Assembly: GCA_919901855.1 (NCBI GenBank)
Contig: CAKKQC010000008.1
Coordinates: 1-64,000 of the forward strand
From: a bacterium
GTDB lineage: Bacteria > Oederibacteriota > CAKKQC01
DNA: 64,000 nucleotides
Direction: 5' to 3'
The notes under the pieces: generated by a model
The model's database searches: none
What the model saw: only the letters and a program-made list of their open reading frames with translations
What the model was told of the DNA's origin: nothing
In this document: piece after piece, positions 1-9,687 of the stretch
How the letters are laid out: every line of letters begins with the position of its first letter
Position numbering within the stretch: position 1 is the stretch's first letter
Position numbers and translations under genes: made by a program

Positions 1-50
1 CGTTCTGGATCGAAACTCCCCTCAGATGGGCGCCAACTGCGGAACTTGGG

Positions 51-497
51 CTAGATCGATCGCTCCCTGAGAGGCGAGACCCTGGCCAGTCCATGGAAGT
101 CGCGGTCGCGGTGCAGGACGAGGAAGTCGTGCCGGATCGCGATCGAAGCGATGAGACAGTCCACGGACGAGCGGACGGTCACGCCCGCCCGGCGCGCCGT
201 CCGGTAGAGACCGGCGGCCTCCTCGGAGGCGGCCGCCGGAAGCGGGGAGTCGACGACAATCATCGCAAAGAGAGCCTCGCGCATCTTCCGGAAGTCGGCC
301 TCCTCGCGGATGCCCTGGAGGACCTCCTGAATTACGGGCAGACACGTCGCGATCTCGCCGGGCTTCAGCCACGACTCGAGCCTGAGCGCCTGCCCAGGCC
401 GGAGCATCTCCACCCATGCCGAGCTGTCGAGGAGGTAGGGGCCCTTCCCGGGCGGGCGCTTACCGCCGCTGCGGCGGCAACGTCCGGCATAGGCCAA
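51..497 (-). CDS. vapC: VapC-like PIN-domain toxin
   Basis: A PIN-domain ribonuclease of about 148 aa, expected to be the toxin of a type II pair. The N-terminal strand LLDSSAWVEML carries the first acidic residue. The middle has the conserved SSVDCLIASIAI helix, and the C-terminus has LHRDRDF, which supplies further metal-binding acids. It lies 10 nt downstream of the VapB-like gene in the same orientation, the usual antitoxin-toxin order. The start is uncertain. No ATG or GTG precedes the PIN fold in frame; I chose a TTG at 497. An ATG at 490 is one base out of frame, so a different rare start or a small frameshift in the assembly is possible. The PIN assignment is firm and the exact N-terminus is not. 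Confidence 0.8.
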   Translation of the reverse strand: MAYAGRCRRSGGKRPPGKGPYLLDSSAWVEMLRPGQALRLESWLKPGEIATCLPVIQEVLQGIREEADFRKMREALFAMIVVDSPLPAAASEEAAGLYRTARRAGVTVRSSVDCLIASIAIRHDFLVLHRDRDFHGLARVSPLRERSI

Positions 498-507
498 CCC
501 GAGGCCG

Positions 508-726
508 TTAGCGACGGGAGCGCCGCCTTGGCCGGTCTTCGCGCATCGCCGCGAGATCACCGTTCCAGACCCCGGTGCCCGCGAACTCGAAGATCCTCCC
601 GGCCTTCGCGACGCGGACGATCTCCCGAAGCGCCGCATCGACGGCGCCGGAGTACGTCTTCGCCCCGGTCACGCGCGTGGCCTCCTCGAGGAGCTCCCTA
701 TCAAGCACAAGATTCGTGCGTTTCAT
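508..726 (-). CDS. vapB: VapB-like antitoxin
   Basis: A 72-aa protein beginning MKRTNLVLDRELLEEA, typical of short VapB/DUF2191 antitoxins with an N-terminal ribbon-helix-helix DNA-binding segment. Such proteins bind and neutralise the cognate PIN toxin and repress their own promoter. The C-terminal stretch, around VWNGDLAAMRED, is the kind of tail that wraps the toxin. It is followed by the PIN gene 10 nt downstream. I chose the ATG at 726 because it begins the conserved ribbon. A sequence ATGCTATACA sits just upstream but is too close to this ATG to be a simple leaderless promoter for it. Confidence 0.8.
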   Translation of the reverse strand: MKRTNLVLDRELLEEATRVTGAKTYSGAVDAALREIVRVAKAGRIFEFAGTGVWNGDLAAMREDRPRRRSRR

Positions 727-786
727 GTGTATAGCATCCCTCGTTCCACCCACGCCGTCAAGCATTGCCCCGGCTTGTCCCGGAGC

Positions 787-2745
787 CTATTGAACTTCAG
801 AGAGAGACCACCCCGAAGCGGATTTCGTCCAGACGAGGAGATCGGCTCCCTCGGGACGGACAATCCGGACCACGAGGCGGTCGGAGCGGAAGGTCCAGGA
901 CACCTTCGGCGCGGGGGCATCGGGCGCGGCGGGGACGAGGACGGACGGAATCAAGTGCGACGAGGCTGACTGCGCCGAACTCGCCGCGATCACGAAGTCG
1001 TGCTTGCCCGAAGGCATCTCCCCCGGGTCTCTCTCGCTCCGGACCTCGAGCAGGGCCGGCGGCAGGCAGATGTGGAGGGCCGCGGCCTTGCCCTTGTAGA
1101 CGGCCCCGTCCGGCGTCACCTCGGCCGGCCCCGGCGTATGGAGGCGCCACTCGAGCTTCTCCGCCGCACCGGTCTCGACCTCGTCCAGCATGACGACGTA
1201 GGACTTCCGCACGACGACGAAGTGCCGCCGCGCCCGGCGGACACCGCCTCCGTAGTTCGCGGTCGCGTCGCCCACGACGCCCGACCACGTCGGCCCCCCG
1301 GCGAGCGACGTGAGCGCCCCCCTGGTCTTCGGTAACTGGCCCCGGCCGCCGATGAGGAGCGCGTTATGCCCGGCCGTGGTCACGACGTACATGGCCCAGC
1401 GCTTCTTCGAGAAATAGTCCGCATTGTAGACGCCGGCCCCGAGGTCCGCGGCCAGCCACTCGCCCTTCGCCCAGAGCTGGAGGCTGTTGTTGTCGAGCTG
1501 GGTGTGGTTCGCGCCGAGGTCACCGCACTTGAACCCTGCGATGAACGAAGGATTCTCCCACGAGTCCACGAAGACGGACCAGCCGATCCCGCCGTATACG
1601 CGGACCGGGGCCAGCCCCATCGATGAGCCCGCGGCCGGGAGCCAGGGCTCCCCCACGGGGCGCCACAGGATCGCGAACGCCTCGACCGGCCAGCCGCCGC
1701 CGTGGGTCTTCCACCGGTCGCGGATGCGGTCCATGTACCGGATGAGGTCCGGATTCCGCGTCCTCGCCCCCAGAAGGTACAGGCACGGGTCGTGGACCTC
1801 GGACCCCGAGTCACCCCAGCTCACGGGGACGCCACCCGGGCAGAAGGTGACCGGGAATAGCCCGGTCAGCCGGACCCCGGGCAGGTCGAAGAGCCCGGCG
1901 GTGTCCTCGCCGCAGGACTCCAGCGCGGCCAGCGCCATGATCCCGTACCGGGTGCCGTACTGCCAGTACCCGGTGCCCTCGTCCCAGCCGCCCTCGGTCC
2001 CGAACGCCTCGAAGAACGGGCGCATCGCCGCACGTGCTCGTCCTATGGCTTCACGAGCACGTGAATGCTCGTTCTCGAGTGCGAGCGCCGCGATCAGGGC
2101 GCCTCCGTTACACACCGCGTTCCAGTTGTGATAGACCTTGAACCACCAGGCGGGCTTCGGGCCGTCCGTGTTCGCGAGATACGGTTCGAGGCACCGGCGC
2201 GCGACGATTTCCTTCAGCTTCGCCCGGCGCGCGGGGTCCAGTGAGGCGGCCAGCCAGTCGTAGGCGATCCCCATCGTCGCCGCCATCTCGCCCTGCATGA
2301 GGTCGAAGAACTTCCCGTCCCCGTGCGCGGGGTCGGTCCACGACGCCCAACGGTCGTTCCAGCACTCGATCTCGGCCCAGGCGCGGTCGAGGTACGCCGT
2401 GGATCCCGTCAGGAGGTGGCCGAGGGCGAGGGAGACGATCCGATGCTGCGCCCGGCGGGCGCGCCCCAGCTCGCCTCCCACCCGGTTCTGCGGCGTCGAC
2501 GGCGTGTCGGGGGGCGCGACCGGCGGCTCCTTGAGCATCTTGTCGCACCCCTTGAGCAGAGCAGCCAGCCATGGCGCGATGGCGGGGTCCTTGACCTTCT
2601 CCCAGAGGGCGGGCAGCCCGGCGGTGCCCACGAACAGGCGCGGATGCTCCGTGCTGGGCGCCGCACCAGCTCCGCCGGTGATCATGAGTAGCCCCGCGAG
2701 CACAAGATTGGTGATTATTGCACGACGGCGCGGAAGCACGCGCAT
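787..2745 (-). CDS. Secreted heparinase II/III-like polysaccharide lyase
   Basis: A 652-aa exported protein. Arg-rich and hydrophobic segments (RVLPRRR, then IITNLVLAGLLMITGG) form a signal peptide ending near GAAPS. Residues of about 50-360 are helical and resemble the alpha/alpha toroid of alginate and heparinase-type lyases, with the YHNWNAVCNGG and GGWDEGTGYWQYGTRY segments. Residues of about 380-610 match the heparinase II/III-like beta-sandwich, including the FKCGDLGANHTQLDNNS segment and a later AGHNALLIGGRGQ segment with the characteristic His. It probably cleaves an acidic polysaccharide outside the cytoplasm; the substrate is unknown. The ATG at 2745 lies 31 nt inside the end of the upstream giant gene, so the two are probably co-expressed. 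It is the only start that yields the signal peptide. Confidence 0.82.
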   Translation of the reverse strand: MRVLPRRRAIITNLVLAGLLMITGGAGAAPSTEHPRLFVGTAGLPALWEKVKDPAIAPWLAALLKGCDKMLKEPPVAPPDTPSTPQNRVGGELGRARRAQHRIVSLALGHLLTGSTAYLDRAWAEIECWNDRWASWTDPAHGDGKFFDLMQGEMAATMGIAYDWLAASLDPARRAKLKEIVARRCLEPYLANTDGPKPAWWFKVYHNWNAVCNGGALIAALALENEHSRAREAIGRARAAMRPFFEAFGTEGGWDEGTGYWQYGTRYGIMALAALESCGEDTAGLFDLPGVRLTGLFPVTFCPGGVPVSWGDSGSEVHDPCLYLLGARTRNPDLIRYMDRIRDRWKTHGGGWPVEAFAILWRPVGEPWLPAAGSSMGLAPVRVYGGIGWSVFVDSWENPSFIAGFKCGDLGANHTQLDNNSLQLWAKGEWLAADLGAGVYNADYFSKKRWAMYVVTTAGHNALLIGGRGQLPKTRGALTSLAGGPTWSGVVGDATANYGGGVRRARRHFVVVRKSYVVMLDEVETGAAEKLEWRLHTPGPAEVTPDGAVYKGKAAALHICLPPALLEVRSERDPGEMPSGKHDFVIAASSAQSASSHLIPSVLVPAAPDAPAPKVSWTFRSDRLVVRIVRPEGADLLVWTKSASGWSLSEVQ

Positions 2746-5700
2746 CCGGACGTCTGGACCCCGACGATCGGCACCGTCCACCTCAGCCACCGCGTCCCGG
2801 CCACGGGGTTGGCGCCCGTGAACGACGCGGCCCCCGGCATCGTGGGGCTCGCCAGGAGCGAGTAGCCCACTGCGAGCGCGGTCCCGTCCGTGTTCCCGCA
2901 GCTCAGTCCCGCCATCGACGCCTCGGGCAGGAAGTTCGTCCCCATCGGCACCGCGTCCGTGATCACGAACGTGAACGCCGAGGCGGACGAGTAGTTGCTC
3001 CAGCAGATCTTGAACTGGACCGTGTCGCTCGACGCCACGACCTGGAGGGGCGGCTCCTTCGTGAGCTTGACGTCCACCCCGACCACCATGACCGCCGTCA
3101 GCCCGGTGATCGACCCGTCCATGCTGTCGGTGGCGACGATGGTCTGCATGCCGAGGCGGGTCATCGACACGCTGAAGAACATCTTGACCCCGTTGTCGCT
3201 GCCCGCGTTGCACGGAGTGATAGTGCTCTTCCACGTGTAATTGTAGGCGTCCATGTTCGTGCCCTCGACCTTGGCGCCGGGGTCCGTCGAAGTGAAGCTC
3301 GTCGTCCCGCAGTAGTCGTCCTTGGTGCCGCCCGCCGCCTCGACGGCGATGACCGTGATCCAGAACTGCTGGCCGATGTATACGACCGGGGGCGGGATGA
3401 TCGTGTAGTGCACGCCGCTCTCCATGAACGGGGCCGTGAAGATCTTGTGGTTCTTGATGCAGTGGTTGTAGTTCACCATCGCGTTGCCGCCGGTCACCGT
3501 GATCCGGATGTTGCGGCGTTGCCCGGACGGCACGGACGTGAACCCCATGAACGTGATGCACTGGTCGGGCCCGTTCGTCGTGTACTGCGACAGGGCGCCC
3601 ATGCTGGTCTCGCACTTGGCGCTCATCCCGTTCTTCGGGCAGAACACGGCGATCGTGTTGATCGTGGGGCCGGACGTGCACCCCGTGCCGTTGGGCTCGT
3701 AGGGCTCGCCGAGCCAGAACGCCGTTCCGACCTTCGCCCCGACCGGCACGTACGGATGGATGACCGACCCGCCGCCCCAGACCGCGTAGAGGGATCCGCC
3801 GGATGCCACCGAGATCGGCCCGCCGGACTCGAGGACGATCCGCCACATCCCGGCCGAGTTACCCGGCGCGTCGAGCGTCGCGACATCGTACCCCGCCCCG
3901 TAGAGCCTCGGATTCGGCGGGTTGTTGTTCCCGGGGAAGAACCCGCCCGGGACCGTGTCCCGCAGGACGAAGAACCAGCTTCCGTAGGTGTCGGACAGCC
4001 ACAGCGGAATGCCCCCGCAGTTGCCTCCGGAGGGGGTCAGGACCTGGTTCCGGGGCTTGTACACCTCGAGACGGTAGGTGGCGGAGGCCCCCGCCGTCGA
4101 CACCAGCCCCCGGGCTCCGCCGAACGCCCCATCCCATGGGCCGGGAAACAGGTAGAACGCCTCCCCCACCGTGCCCGACATGAGAAGCCCCGTGGTCCGT
4201 GTCGGCGACAGGTGACAGAGGTTGTTCGCGTCCGGCCCGAAGAGCGCGCACCACCCGTGGTGCGAGACGAGCTTGGTCTGCGAGGAAATGATCCGGTAGT
4301 GGCGATTGCAGGCCGTATTCCTCATGATGTACGGCTCCACCTGGGCCTCCTCCCCGACCTCGTAGCTCGTCAGCCAATCCCAGGTGTTGGTCGCATACTC
4401 CCAGGTGAAGATGTGGATCGTGGTCGCGAGCGTGGGATCGACCACGTCCGAGGGGCCCACGGAAGTGTTGACGAGGTTCAGCATGTCGAACTGGGTGGCC
4501 TGCGCCCCGTGCCGGAGAAATCCGTAGACGATGAACCCGGAATACGACAGGGACGTGGTCGGGTCGTACGTGAACTGGTCCTGGTCCGAGTTGCACGCCC
4601 CGGAGAGCACCTGCCACAGGAAGGGCGAGTTGGAGACGACCTTGTACATGACGTGATACGGGATCGTGGGGTTCGATCCGCACGTGCTGGCGGCACAGTT
4701 CCCGTAGGTGCCCGTGGTCAGCCCGATCGAGTAGGCCGTGTACATGGCGGGAATCCGCTCCGCCTTGCAGCCGGCGACGCCGCCGCCCGGGATGATGCCC
4801 GACCCCAGCGTGCATCCCGCGCTGCCAGCGAATCCGCCGAAGCAGTCGCCGATCAGGCATCCGATGGACTGGCTGACGCCCCCCGAGGTGGCATACGGCA
4901 CCCCCGCGTACTCGATCGCGCGCAGTTCGAAGTTCGAGGCTTTGTTGAGGGGGTAGAAGTTCACGTACAGCCCGTCGTTCCCGAGGCTGTTGATCGTGCT
5001 CACGCTCACGTAGCTCAGGTAGGTGGTGCGAAGCATGATGTTCGCGAGCTGCACGAAGTTCTTGGGGCGGCCCTGGTGGCCGGTCCCGTTCACGACGCCC
5101 GTTCGGCCGAGCTCCATCAGGCTCGTGATCGTGATCGCGGTGCCCCCCGCGGTCGACGTGGGCCGCACCCGGGCCTTCCAGCGCATCTCGAGCGTCATCT
5201 GGGGCGGCATGTCGAGCGTCCAGGTGAGGATGGTCTTGCCCACGGCCACGGTCCGGCCCGGGGAGGCCGCCGCACACCCGCTGGGCGTCATCGTCCAGCC
5301 GGCGCAGGGGTCGTCGAATCCGTACCCGGGCGTCCAGACGTCGATCTCGTTCGGCACCGTGTCCCAGAGCGACACCTTCCACCAGGTCTTCGTCGTCGAC
5401 ACGTTCTTGACGAAGACCGAGTACGTCATCTCGTCGTCGGGATTGCCGAGCTGGGGCGCGAAGAGGAGGTCGTTGTCCCCGATCACCCAGAACAGGAACC
5501 GGCGGACCGTGGTCCCGACCTGGTTCGAGGTCTTCCCGGGCGCGCAGGTGCCGGGATCCCAGGCGATGTGCGCCTGGTTGGCGAGAGGAATCCCCTCCGG
5601 CGCCGCCACGTCCCCCGACCCGGGCTCGAACGACTCGCCGTTTCCCCAGTCCACGGCGGCCTGGAACGTGATCGCCCCGGTCGCGCCGCCGGTTGGCGTG

Positions 5701-6578
5701 ATCGGGCCCGTGAATGTCCACCGCAGGCGCGACGGCGGCCCGGGATCGGGGTCGTACCCGGGGTCCGCGGGGGGCACGGCGCTGCCTTCTATGTAATGCA
5801 TGTACTGTGGCACGGAATCCGTGACCCAGATCGTGTTGAGCGCGACCGCCCCGGGCTTCCCGTAGTAGACGGTGTAGGTCACGGTGTCGCCCGGCGCGGC
5901 GACGCTGGAGTCCGTGGCCTTGTAGACGTATCCGATGTACCTCGTCTCGACGCCCAGCGGCGCGCCCGGCGCGTCGGTCCCGCACGAGTCGGTAAGCCCT
6001 CCGCGAAGCCCCACGGGGTTGTAGGCGGGCGCCAGCTCGATCGTGGACCCGTCTACGGGACACGCGCCGATATCGGCGTACAGGTTGATGCTCGGGAAGC
6101 ACCAGCACCCCTTCGACGTATCGCACGGATCGGTCGAGAGCGGGAGCGATCCGGCCCAGGTCCACGCGGGGTGGCCTCCGGCGACCGCCCAGAACCCGGC
6201 GTAGGTCATGGCGTAGACCGCGCTGACCTGGCCTCCGCACACGTAGTTGAAGTAGGCCCCCGCGAGGTCTCCGGGGGCGGCAGCGGTCCCGTAGTTGAAG
6301 ACCGTCAACCCGGTTATGTTGCTCGTCGTGCATCCGGCGCACGTGATGTCGTCGCATTCGTAGATCCAGTAGGTGGAAATCGGCGCGACCCGCCAGTTCG
6401 GGAAGAGGACGGGATACGTGTTGCTGTCGAAGGGGGGCACCGAGTCGGATCCGACATCGTAGATTCCGTCCGCCAGCGAACACGAAGATGCCACCGCGAG
6501 GGCCGTGAACAGACTCAGCCCTGCGCCATGCCGACAGACCTCCCCCCAGGTCCAGCGCGCTCCCCGTGCCTTCGCCAT
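2715..6578 (-). CDS. Giant secreted Cys-rich DUF11-domain protein
   Basis: A 1287-aa predicted secreted protein. Residues 1-35 contain a hydrophobic stretch (SLFTALAVASSCSLA) that could be a signal peptide or a lipoprotein signal. The body has no catalytic family I recognise. Residues of about 215-330 and 1170-1280 resemble DUF11/isopeptide-type Ig-like surface domains: a threonine/valine-rich strand (DTVTYTVYYG, DTVQFKICWSN), then TDSVP- or TDAVP-type motifs. About 35 cysteines are scattered through the protein, unusually many, suggesting disulfide stabilisation outside the cytoplasm. It overlaps the heparinase-like gene by 31 nt and resembles, in its DUF11 parts, the giant protein at the right edge of the window. 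Probably a cell-surface or released structural protein; its function is unknown. Confidence 0.75.
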   Translation of the reverse strand: MAKARGARWTWGEVCRHGAGLSLFTALAVASSCSLADGIYDVGSDSVPPFDSNTYPVLFPNWRVAPISTYWIYECDDITCAGCTTSNITGLTVFNYGTAAAPGDLAGAYFNYVCGGQVSAVYAMTYAGFWAVAGGHPAWTWAGSLPLSTDPCDTSKGCWCFPSINLYADIGACPVDGSTIELAPAYNPVGLRGGLTDSCGTDAPGAPLGVETRYIGYVYKATDSSVAAPGDTVTYTVYYGKPGAVALNTIWVTDSVPQYMHYIEGSAVPPADPGYDPDPGPPSRLRWTFTGPITPTGGATGAITFQAAVDWGNGESFEPGSGDVAAPEGIPLANQAHIAWDPGTCAPGKTSNQVGTTVRRFLFWVIGDNDLLFAPQLGNPDDEMTYSVFVKNVSTTKTWWKVSLWDTVPNEIDVWTPGYGFDDPCAGWTMTPSGCAAASPGRTVAVGKTILTWTLDMPPQMTLEMRWKARVRPTSTAGGTAITITSLMELGRTGVVNGTGHQGRPKNFVQLANIMLRTTYLSYVSVSTINSLGNDGLYVNFYPLNKASNFELRAIEYAGVPYATSGGVSQSIGCLIGDCFGGFAGSAGCTLGSGIIPGGGVAGCKAERIPAMYTAYSIGLTTGTYGNCAASTCGSNPTIPYHVMYKVVSNSPFLWQVLSGACNSDQDQFTYDPTTSLSYSGFIVYGFLRHGAQATQFDMLNLVNTSVGPSDVVDPTLATTIHIFTWEYATNTWDWLTSYEVGEEAQVEPYIMRNTACNRHYRIISSQTKLVSHHGWCALFGPDANNLCHLSPTRTTGLLMSGTVGEAFYLFPGPWDGAFGGARGLVSTAGASATYRLEVYKPRNQVLTPSGGNCGGIPLWLSDTYGSWFFVLRDTVPGGFFPGNNNPPNPRLYGAGYDVATLDAPGNSAGMWRIVLESGGPISVASGGSLYAVWGGGSVIHPYVPVGAKVGTAFWLGEPYEPNGTGCTSGPTINTIAVFCPKNGMSAKCETSMGALSQYTTNGPDQCITFMGFTSVPSGQRRNIRITVTGGNAMVNYNHCIKNHKIFTAPFMESGVHYTIIPPPVVYIGQQFWITVIAVEAAGGTKDDYCGTTSFTSTDPGAKVEGTNMDAYNYTWKSTITPCNAGSDNGVKMFFSVSMTRLGMQTIVATDSMDGSITGLTAVMVVGVDVKLTKEPPLQVVASSDTVQFKICWSNYSSASAFTFVITDAVPMGTNFLPEASMAGLSCGNTDGTALAVGYSLLASPTMPGAASFTGANPVAGTRWLRWTVPIVGVQTSGCACFRAVVQ

Positions 6579-6668
6579 CCCTGTTCTCTAGGGTACACCT
6601 CCCGGGGAGGCAGGCGCACCGGTCCCGGTTGCAATGTCCCACGTCATGCGGGAGAATCAACCCCCGAC

Positions 6669-7610
6669 ATGACCGCAGCACGCACCGCTCCCGCCAGACG
6701 CACCGCCGGTCCGCACGTGGCGGGACCGGCGTGGCTTGGCATCATCCGGGCCCCGTTTCTCCTCCTGGCGCTCTCCTGCGCGGCGCTCGGAATCGCGGCG
6801 GCCTGGCTGGCCTCCGGCCGGCCGGCTTCCCTCGACATCGTACTCGTGTTCGCCGGGGCCCTCGCCGCCCACATCAGCGTGAACTCGCTGAACGAGTACT
6901 CGGACTTCCGGACCGGGCTGGACTTCGGGACCCGGAAGACCCCGTTCAACGGAGGCAGCGGCGTCCTGCCGGCCCGGGGCGAGCTGGCCTGGGTGGCCCT
7001 GACGACCGGACTCGTCGCGCTCGCCATCACGGCGGCCATCGGCATCCATTTCATCGCGGCTCGGGGCTGGCCGATCCTGCTCGCGGGCCTTCCGGGGGTG
7101 GCCGTGATCGCGCTCTACACGCCGTGGATCGGACGGCACTGGCTCCCGTGCCTGGTCGCCCCGGGGATCGGGTTCGGCACCTGCATGGTCAATGCGACCT
7201 GCTTCGCCCTGACCGGAACCTACACGCCGGCGGCTTTCGCCGCCTCGCTGATCCCCTTCTTCCTCGTGAGCAATCTCCTCCTGCTGAACCAGTTGCCGGA
7301 CATGGTCGCGGACCGCAGGGTGGGCCGCCGTAACGTGCCGCTTGTGTTCGGCCGCCGGGCGGCGGCGGGCGTCTACGCCGCTTTCCTCGTGTCCTCCTAC
7401 GCCGTCATCGCCGTGGCCGTAGCTATCCGCCTGTTCCCCCTCGCGGCCGCGGCAGGTCTGCTGACCGCCGCCGTGGGCCTCCCCTCCGCTATGGCCGTGC
7501 TCCGGCAGGGCCCTTCCGACGACGCGCTCCTGCGTCATCAGGGGATCAACGTGATCGTCAACCTGGCGACGCCCGCGCTCATGGCGGCCGGCATGATCCT
7601 GGGAAGGTAG
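6669..7610 (+). CDS. UbiA-family prenyltransferase
   Basis: A 313-aa polytopic membrane protein of the UbiA superfamily, which attaches polyprenyl chains to aromatic acceptors such as 1,4-dihydroxy-2-naphthoate (MenA) or 4-hydroxybenzoate (UbiA). The first Asp-rich motif is NEYSDFRTGLD, near residue 78. The second is DMVADRRVGR, near residue 216. Eight or nine hydrophobic segments surround them. The GTRKTPFNGGSGVLP loop after motif 1 is typical of the MenA-like branch, so a quinone-biosynthesis role is likely, but no other quinone genes are nearby. The ATG at 6669 is chosen because the TM region starts shortly after it. It is divergent from the giant gene that starts at 6578. Confidence 0.85.
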   Translation: MTAARTAPARRTAGPHVAGPAWLGIIRAPFLLLALSCAALGIAAAWLASGRPASLDIVLVFAGALAAHISVNSLNEYSDFRTGLDFGTRKTPFNGGSGVLPARGELAWVALTTGLVALAITAAIGIHFIAARGWPILLAGLPGVAVIALYTPWIGRHWLPCLVAPGIGFGTCMVNATCFALTGTYTPAAFAASLIPFFLVSNLLLLNQLPDMVADRRVGRRNVPLVFGRRAAAGVYAAFLVSSYAVIAVAVAIRLFPLAAAAGLLTAAVGLPSAMAVLRQGPSDDALLRHQGINVIVNLATPALMAAGMILGR

Positions 7611-7638
7611 AGGTCGCCGCCCGGTAGGATTGAATGTG

Positions 7639-9687
7639 ATGGGTATCGTGCCGGTAGCCCTCGTCGGCCTCTGGGGCGTCCTCGCCTTCGCCAATTATCT
7701 CGCGGTTCACGGATTCGGCGCCGAGCTGAATGTGCCGCTCATCTATCTCCGCCAGTGGCACGCCGCGTGGCCGGGCCAACCGGCGGCCACCGCGGCGGGC
7801 CTGCGGCATGCCAGCGCGGCCGCCGCGGCCCTCGCCGTCCTACTCGCCGGCGCGGGTGCGGGCGGCGCGCTCGCGGGATGGGTGGCGGGCCGCGGAGGGA
7901 CGTCCGCGCTCGACCGCCTCGCGCTCGGGGCGGGGCTCACCGCCCTCGCCGTCCTCGGTCTCGGGCTCGCCGGACTCGCCGCCGCCCCCGTCTTCGGCGG
8001 TCTCGTCCTCGCCGGCCTCGCCTGGTCCGCGCCCCCGCTCGTACGCGGCCTGCGGGCGGCCGTCGCGTGGCGCTCCCGCGATCCCTGGACGATCGCGCTC
8101 GCGGGGCTGGCCGCCTGCCTCCTGGCCCAGGACCTGCTCGCCGCGCTCGCCCCCGAGTGGTACTACGACGCGCTCCTCTATCACCTCGCCGTGCCCGCGC
8201 GGATCCTCCTCGACCACCGCTTCGTGCTCCTCGAGGGGCACATGCAGTTCTCGTTCCCGCTCAATCCGGAGATGCTCTACACCGCCGCGATGGCGCTCGG
8301 CGGGGAGACCGCGGCCAAACTCGTGAACCTCGGCCTCTGGGTCCTCGCGTTCTGTGCCGTCGCCCGGCTCGCGCGCGTTCTGCTCCCGGCCCCCCTGGCG
8401 GGCCTCCTGGCCGCGGTCCTCTTCTACGCCCAACCCATGCTCGCCGCCGAAACCGAATCCGCGTTCGCCGAGAGCGGCTGGACACTCTGGATCGCGCTGG
8501 CGGCCGCGCACGCGGTCGGCGCCCGCCAGCGGGGCGGACTCGCGGCCGCGTACGCCGGATTCGCCGCCGGGGCGAAGTATATCGGGCTGATCGAAGCCGT
8601 TCCGGTCGGCCTGCTTCTCGTGACCGGCCCTCGGCGGCGGGGCGCCGCCGCGGCCGCGTTCCTGTTCGGGGCGATCGCCGCCCCCTGGTACGTCAAGAAC
8701 TGGATCTTCCAGCTCGACCCCTTCTTCCCCACCCTCGCGCCGTACGGTCTCGCCTTCGGGTTCACGGACGACAAGCTCGCGCTCAAGAAACTCGAGGTCG
8801 CCGAGTACGGCCTGCCCGTGGTCGCACGGCCTTGGCTCCTGCTGGCGCTTCCCTGGGACTTCGTCCAGCACGACCTCGGCGGCCGCTATTGGCAGGAGAC
8901 CTCGGGACCGCTCCTGCTCGCGCTGGCGCCGGTCGCGGCCCTGGCCCTCCTCGCGCGCCGCGACCCCGCCGCGCCGGGCCTCGGGGCGGCGCGGCGTCTC
9001 GCCTTCCTGTCCGCGGTCTGGGCGCTGATCTGGGCCGGCACGAACCAGTGGAACCGTCTGCTGCTGCCCGCGCTCGCGCCCGCAACCGCCGTGCTCGCGT
9101 GGGCCGTCGTCGGCGTGGCCTCCACGCCCTTCCGCCGCGTCCTGCTCGCGGCCGTTGTCGCGTGGGCGGGATGGTGCAACATCCTCCGCATGGACCACCA
9201 CGCGGCCGTCGAACGCTTCTACGAACTGGATGAGGCCGTGACGGGCCGGCTGGACCACGCCGGCTGGCAGGCGCGGTACCTGCCCACCGGTCCGATCCTG
9301 GCGCCCCTGCGCAAACTGCTGCCGCCCGGGGCGAAGGTGCTTCTCGTGTACGAGCAGCTCGGATACGGGGTCGCCGCCCGGCACGTCTGGGAGAGCGTCC
9401 AGTCCCGGGCCCTGCTCGCGCGAGTGGCCTCCGAATCCTCGACCCTCGGGGAGATGCGGAAGCGGCTCCACCAGCAGGGAATCACCCACGTCCTCATCAA
9501 CCGGAAAGGCGCGGGGAAAGCGCGGGAATGGGGCCAGTACGGGGGGCTCTCGATGCGATCCGAGGGCCAGCTGGCGACGTTCGCCGCCATGATCGAGCCG
9601 CCCGATCTCGTCGCGGACGCGATGGCCCTCTACGTCCTTCCCCCGCCCCCGCGGGCGGCCACTTCAACCGGAACCACCGGTCACTGA
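7639..9687 (+). CDS. GT-C-like polytopic membrane glycosyltransferase, paralogue 1
   Basis: A 682-aa protein with about a dozen hydrophobic segments followed by a soluble C-terminal domain. It belongs with the PMT/ArnT-like GT-C enzymes, which use polyprenyl-phosphate sugars on the outer face of the membrane. The first large loop carries WYYDALLYHLAVP and then FSFPLNPEMLY, a signature shared with the next two genes. The C-terminal domain has a Rossmann-like strand (AKVLLVYEQLGYG) and GITHVLINRKG, also shared. The start could be TTG 7630, GTG 7636 or ATG 7639. A TAGGA at 7625-7629 serves as either a weak ribosome site or a -10 box. Its 3' end overlaps the convergent paralogue by 7 nt. The acceptor and sugar are unknown. 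Confidence 0.7.
   Translation: MGIVPVALVGLWGVLAFANYLAVHGFGAELNVPLIYLRQWHAAWPGQPAATAAGLRHASAAAAALAVLLAGAGAGGALAGWVAGRGGTSALDRLALGAGLTALAVLGLGLAGLAAAPVFGGLVLAGLAWSAPPLVRGLRAAVAWRSRDPWTIALAGLAACLLAQDLLAALAPEWYYDALLYHLAVPARILLDHRFVLLEGHMQFSFPLNPEMLYTAAMALGGETAAKLVNLGLWVLAFCAVARLARVLLPAPLAGLLAAVLFYAQPMLAAETESAFAESGWTLWIALAAAHAVGARQRGGLAAAYAGFAAGAKYIGLIEAVPVGLLLVTGPRRRGAAAAAFLFGAIAAPWYVKNWIFQLDPFFPTLAPYGLAFGFTDDKLALKKLEVAEYGLPVVARPWLLLALPWDFVQHDLGGRYWQETSGPLLLALAPVAALALLARRDPAAPGLGAARRLAFLSAVWALIWAGTNQWNRLLLPALAPATAVLAWAVVGVASTPFRRVLLAAVVAWAGWCNILRMDHHAAVERFYELDEAVTGRLDHAGWQARYLPTGPILAPLRKLLPPGAKVLLVYEQLGYGVAARHVWESVQSRALLARVASESSTLGEMRKRLHQQGITHVLINRKGAGKAREWGQYGGLSMRSEGQLATFAAMIEPPDLVADAMALYVLPPPPRAATSTGTTGH

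Noticed and set aside
2718-6668. Long plus-strand open frame opposite the giant gene
   Set aside because: High GC at third codon positions opens antisense frames. Its translation is Arg/Pro/Gly/His-rich without domains; only the last 313 codons (UbiA) are a real gene.
7840-9489. 549-codon minus-strand frame across the first GT-C-like gene
   Set aside because: A shadow frame with no recognisable domain; the plus-strand gene has clear membrane segments and a family signature.
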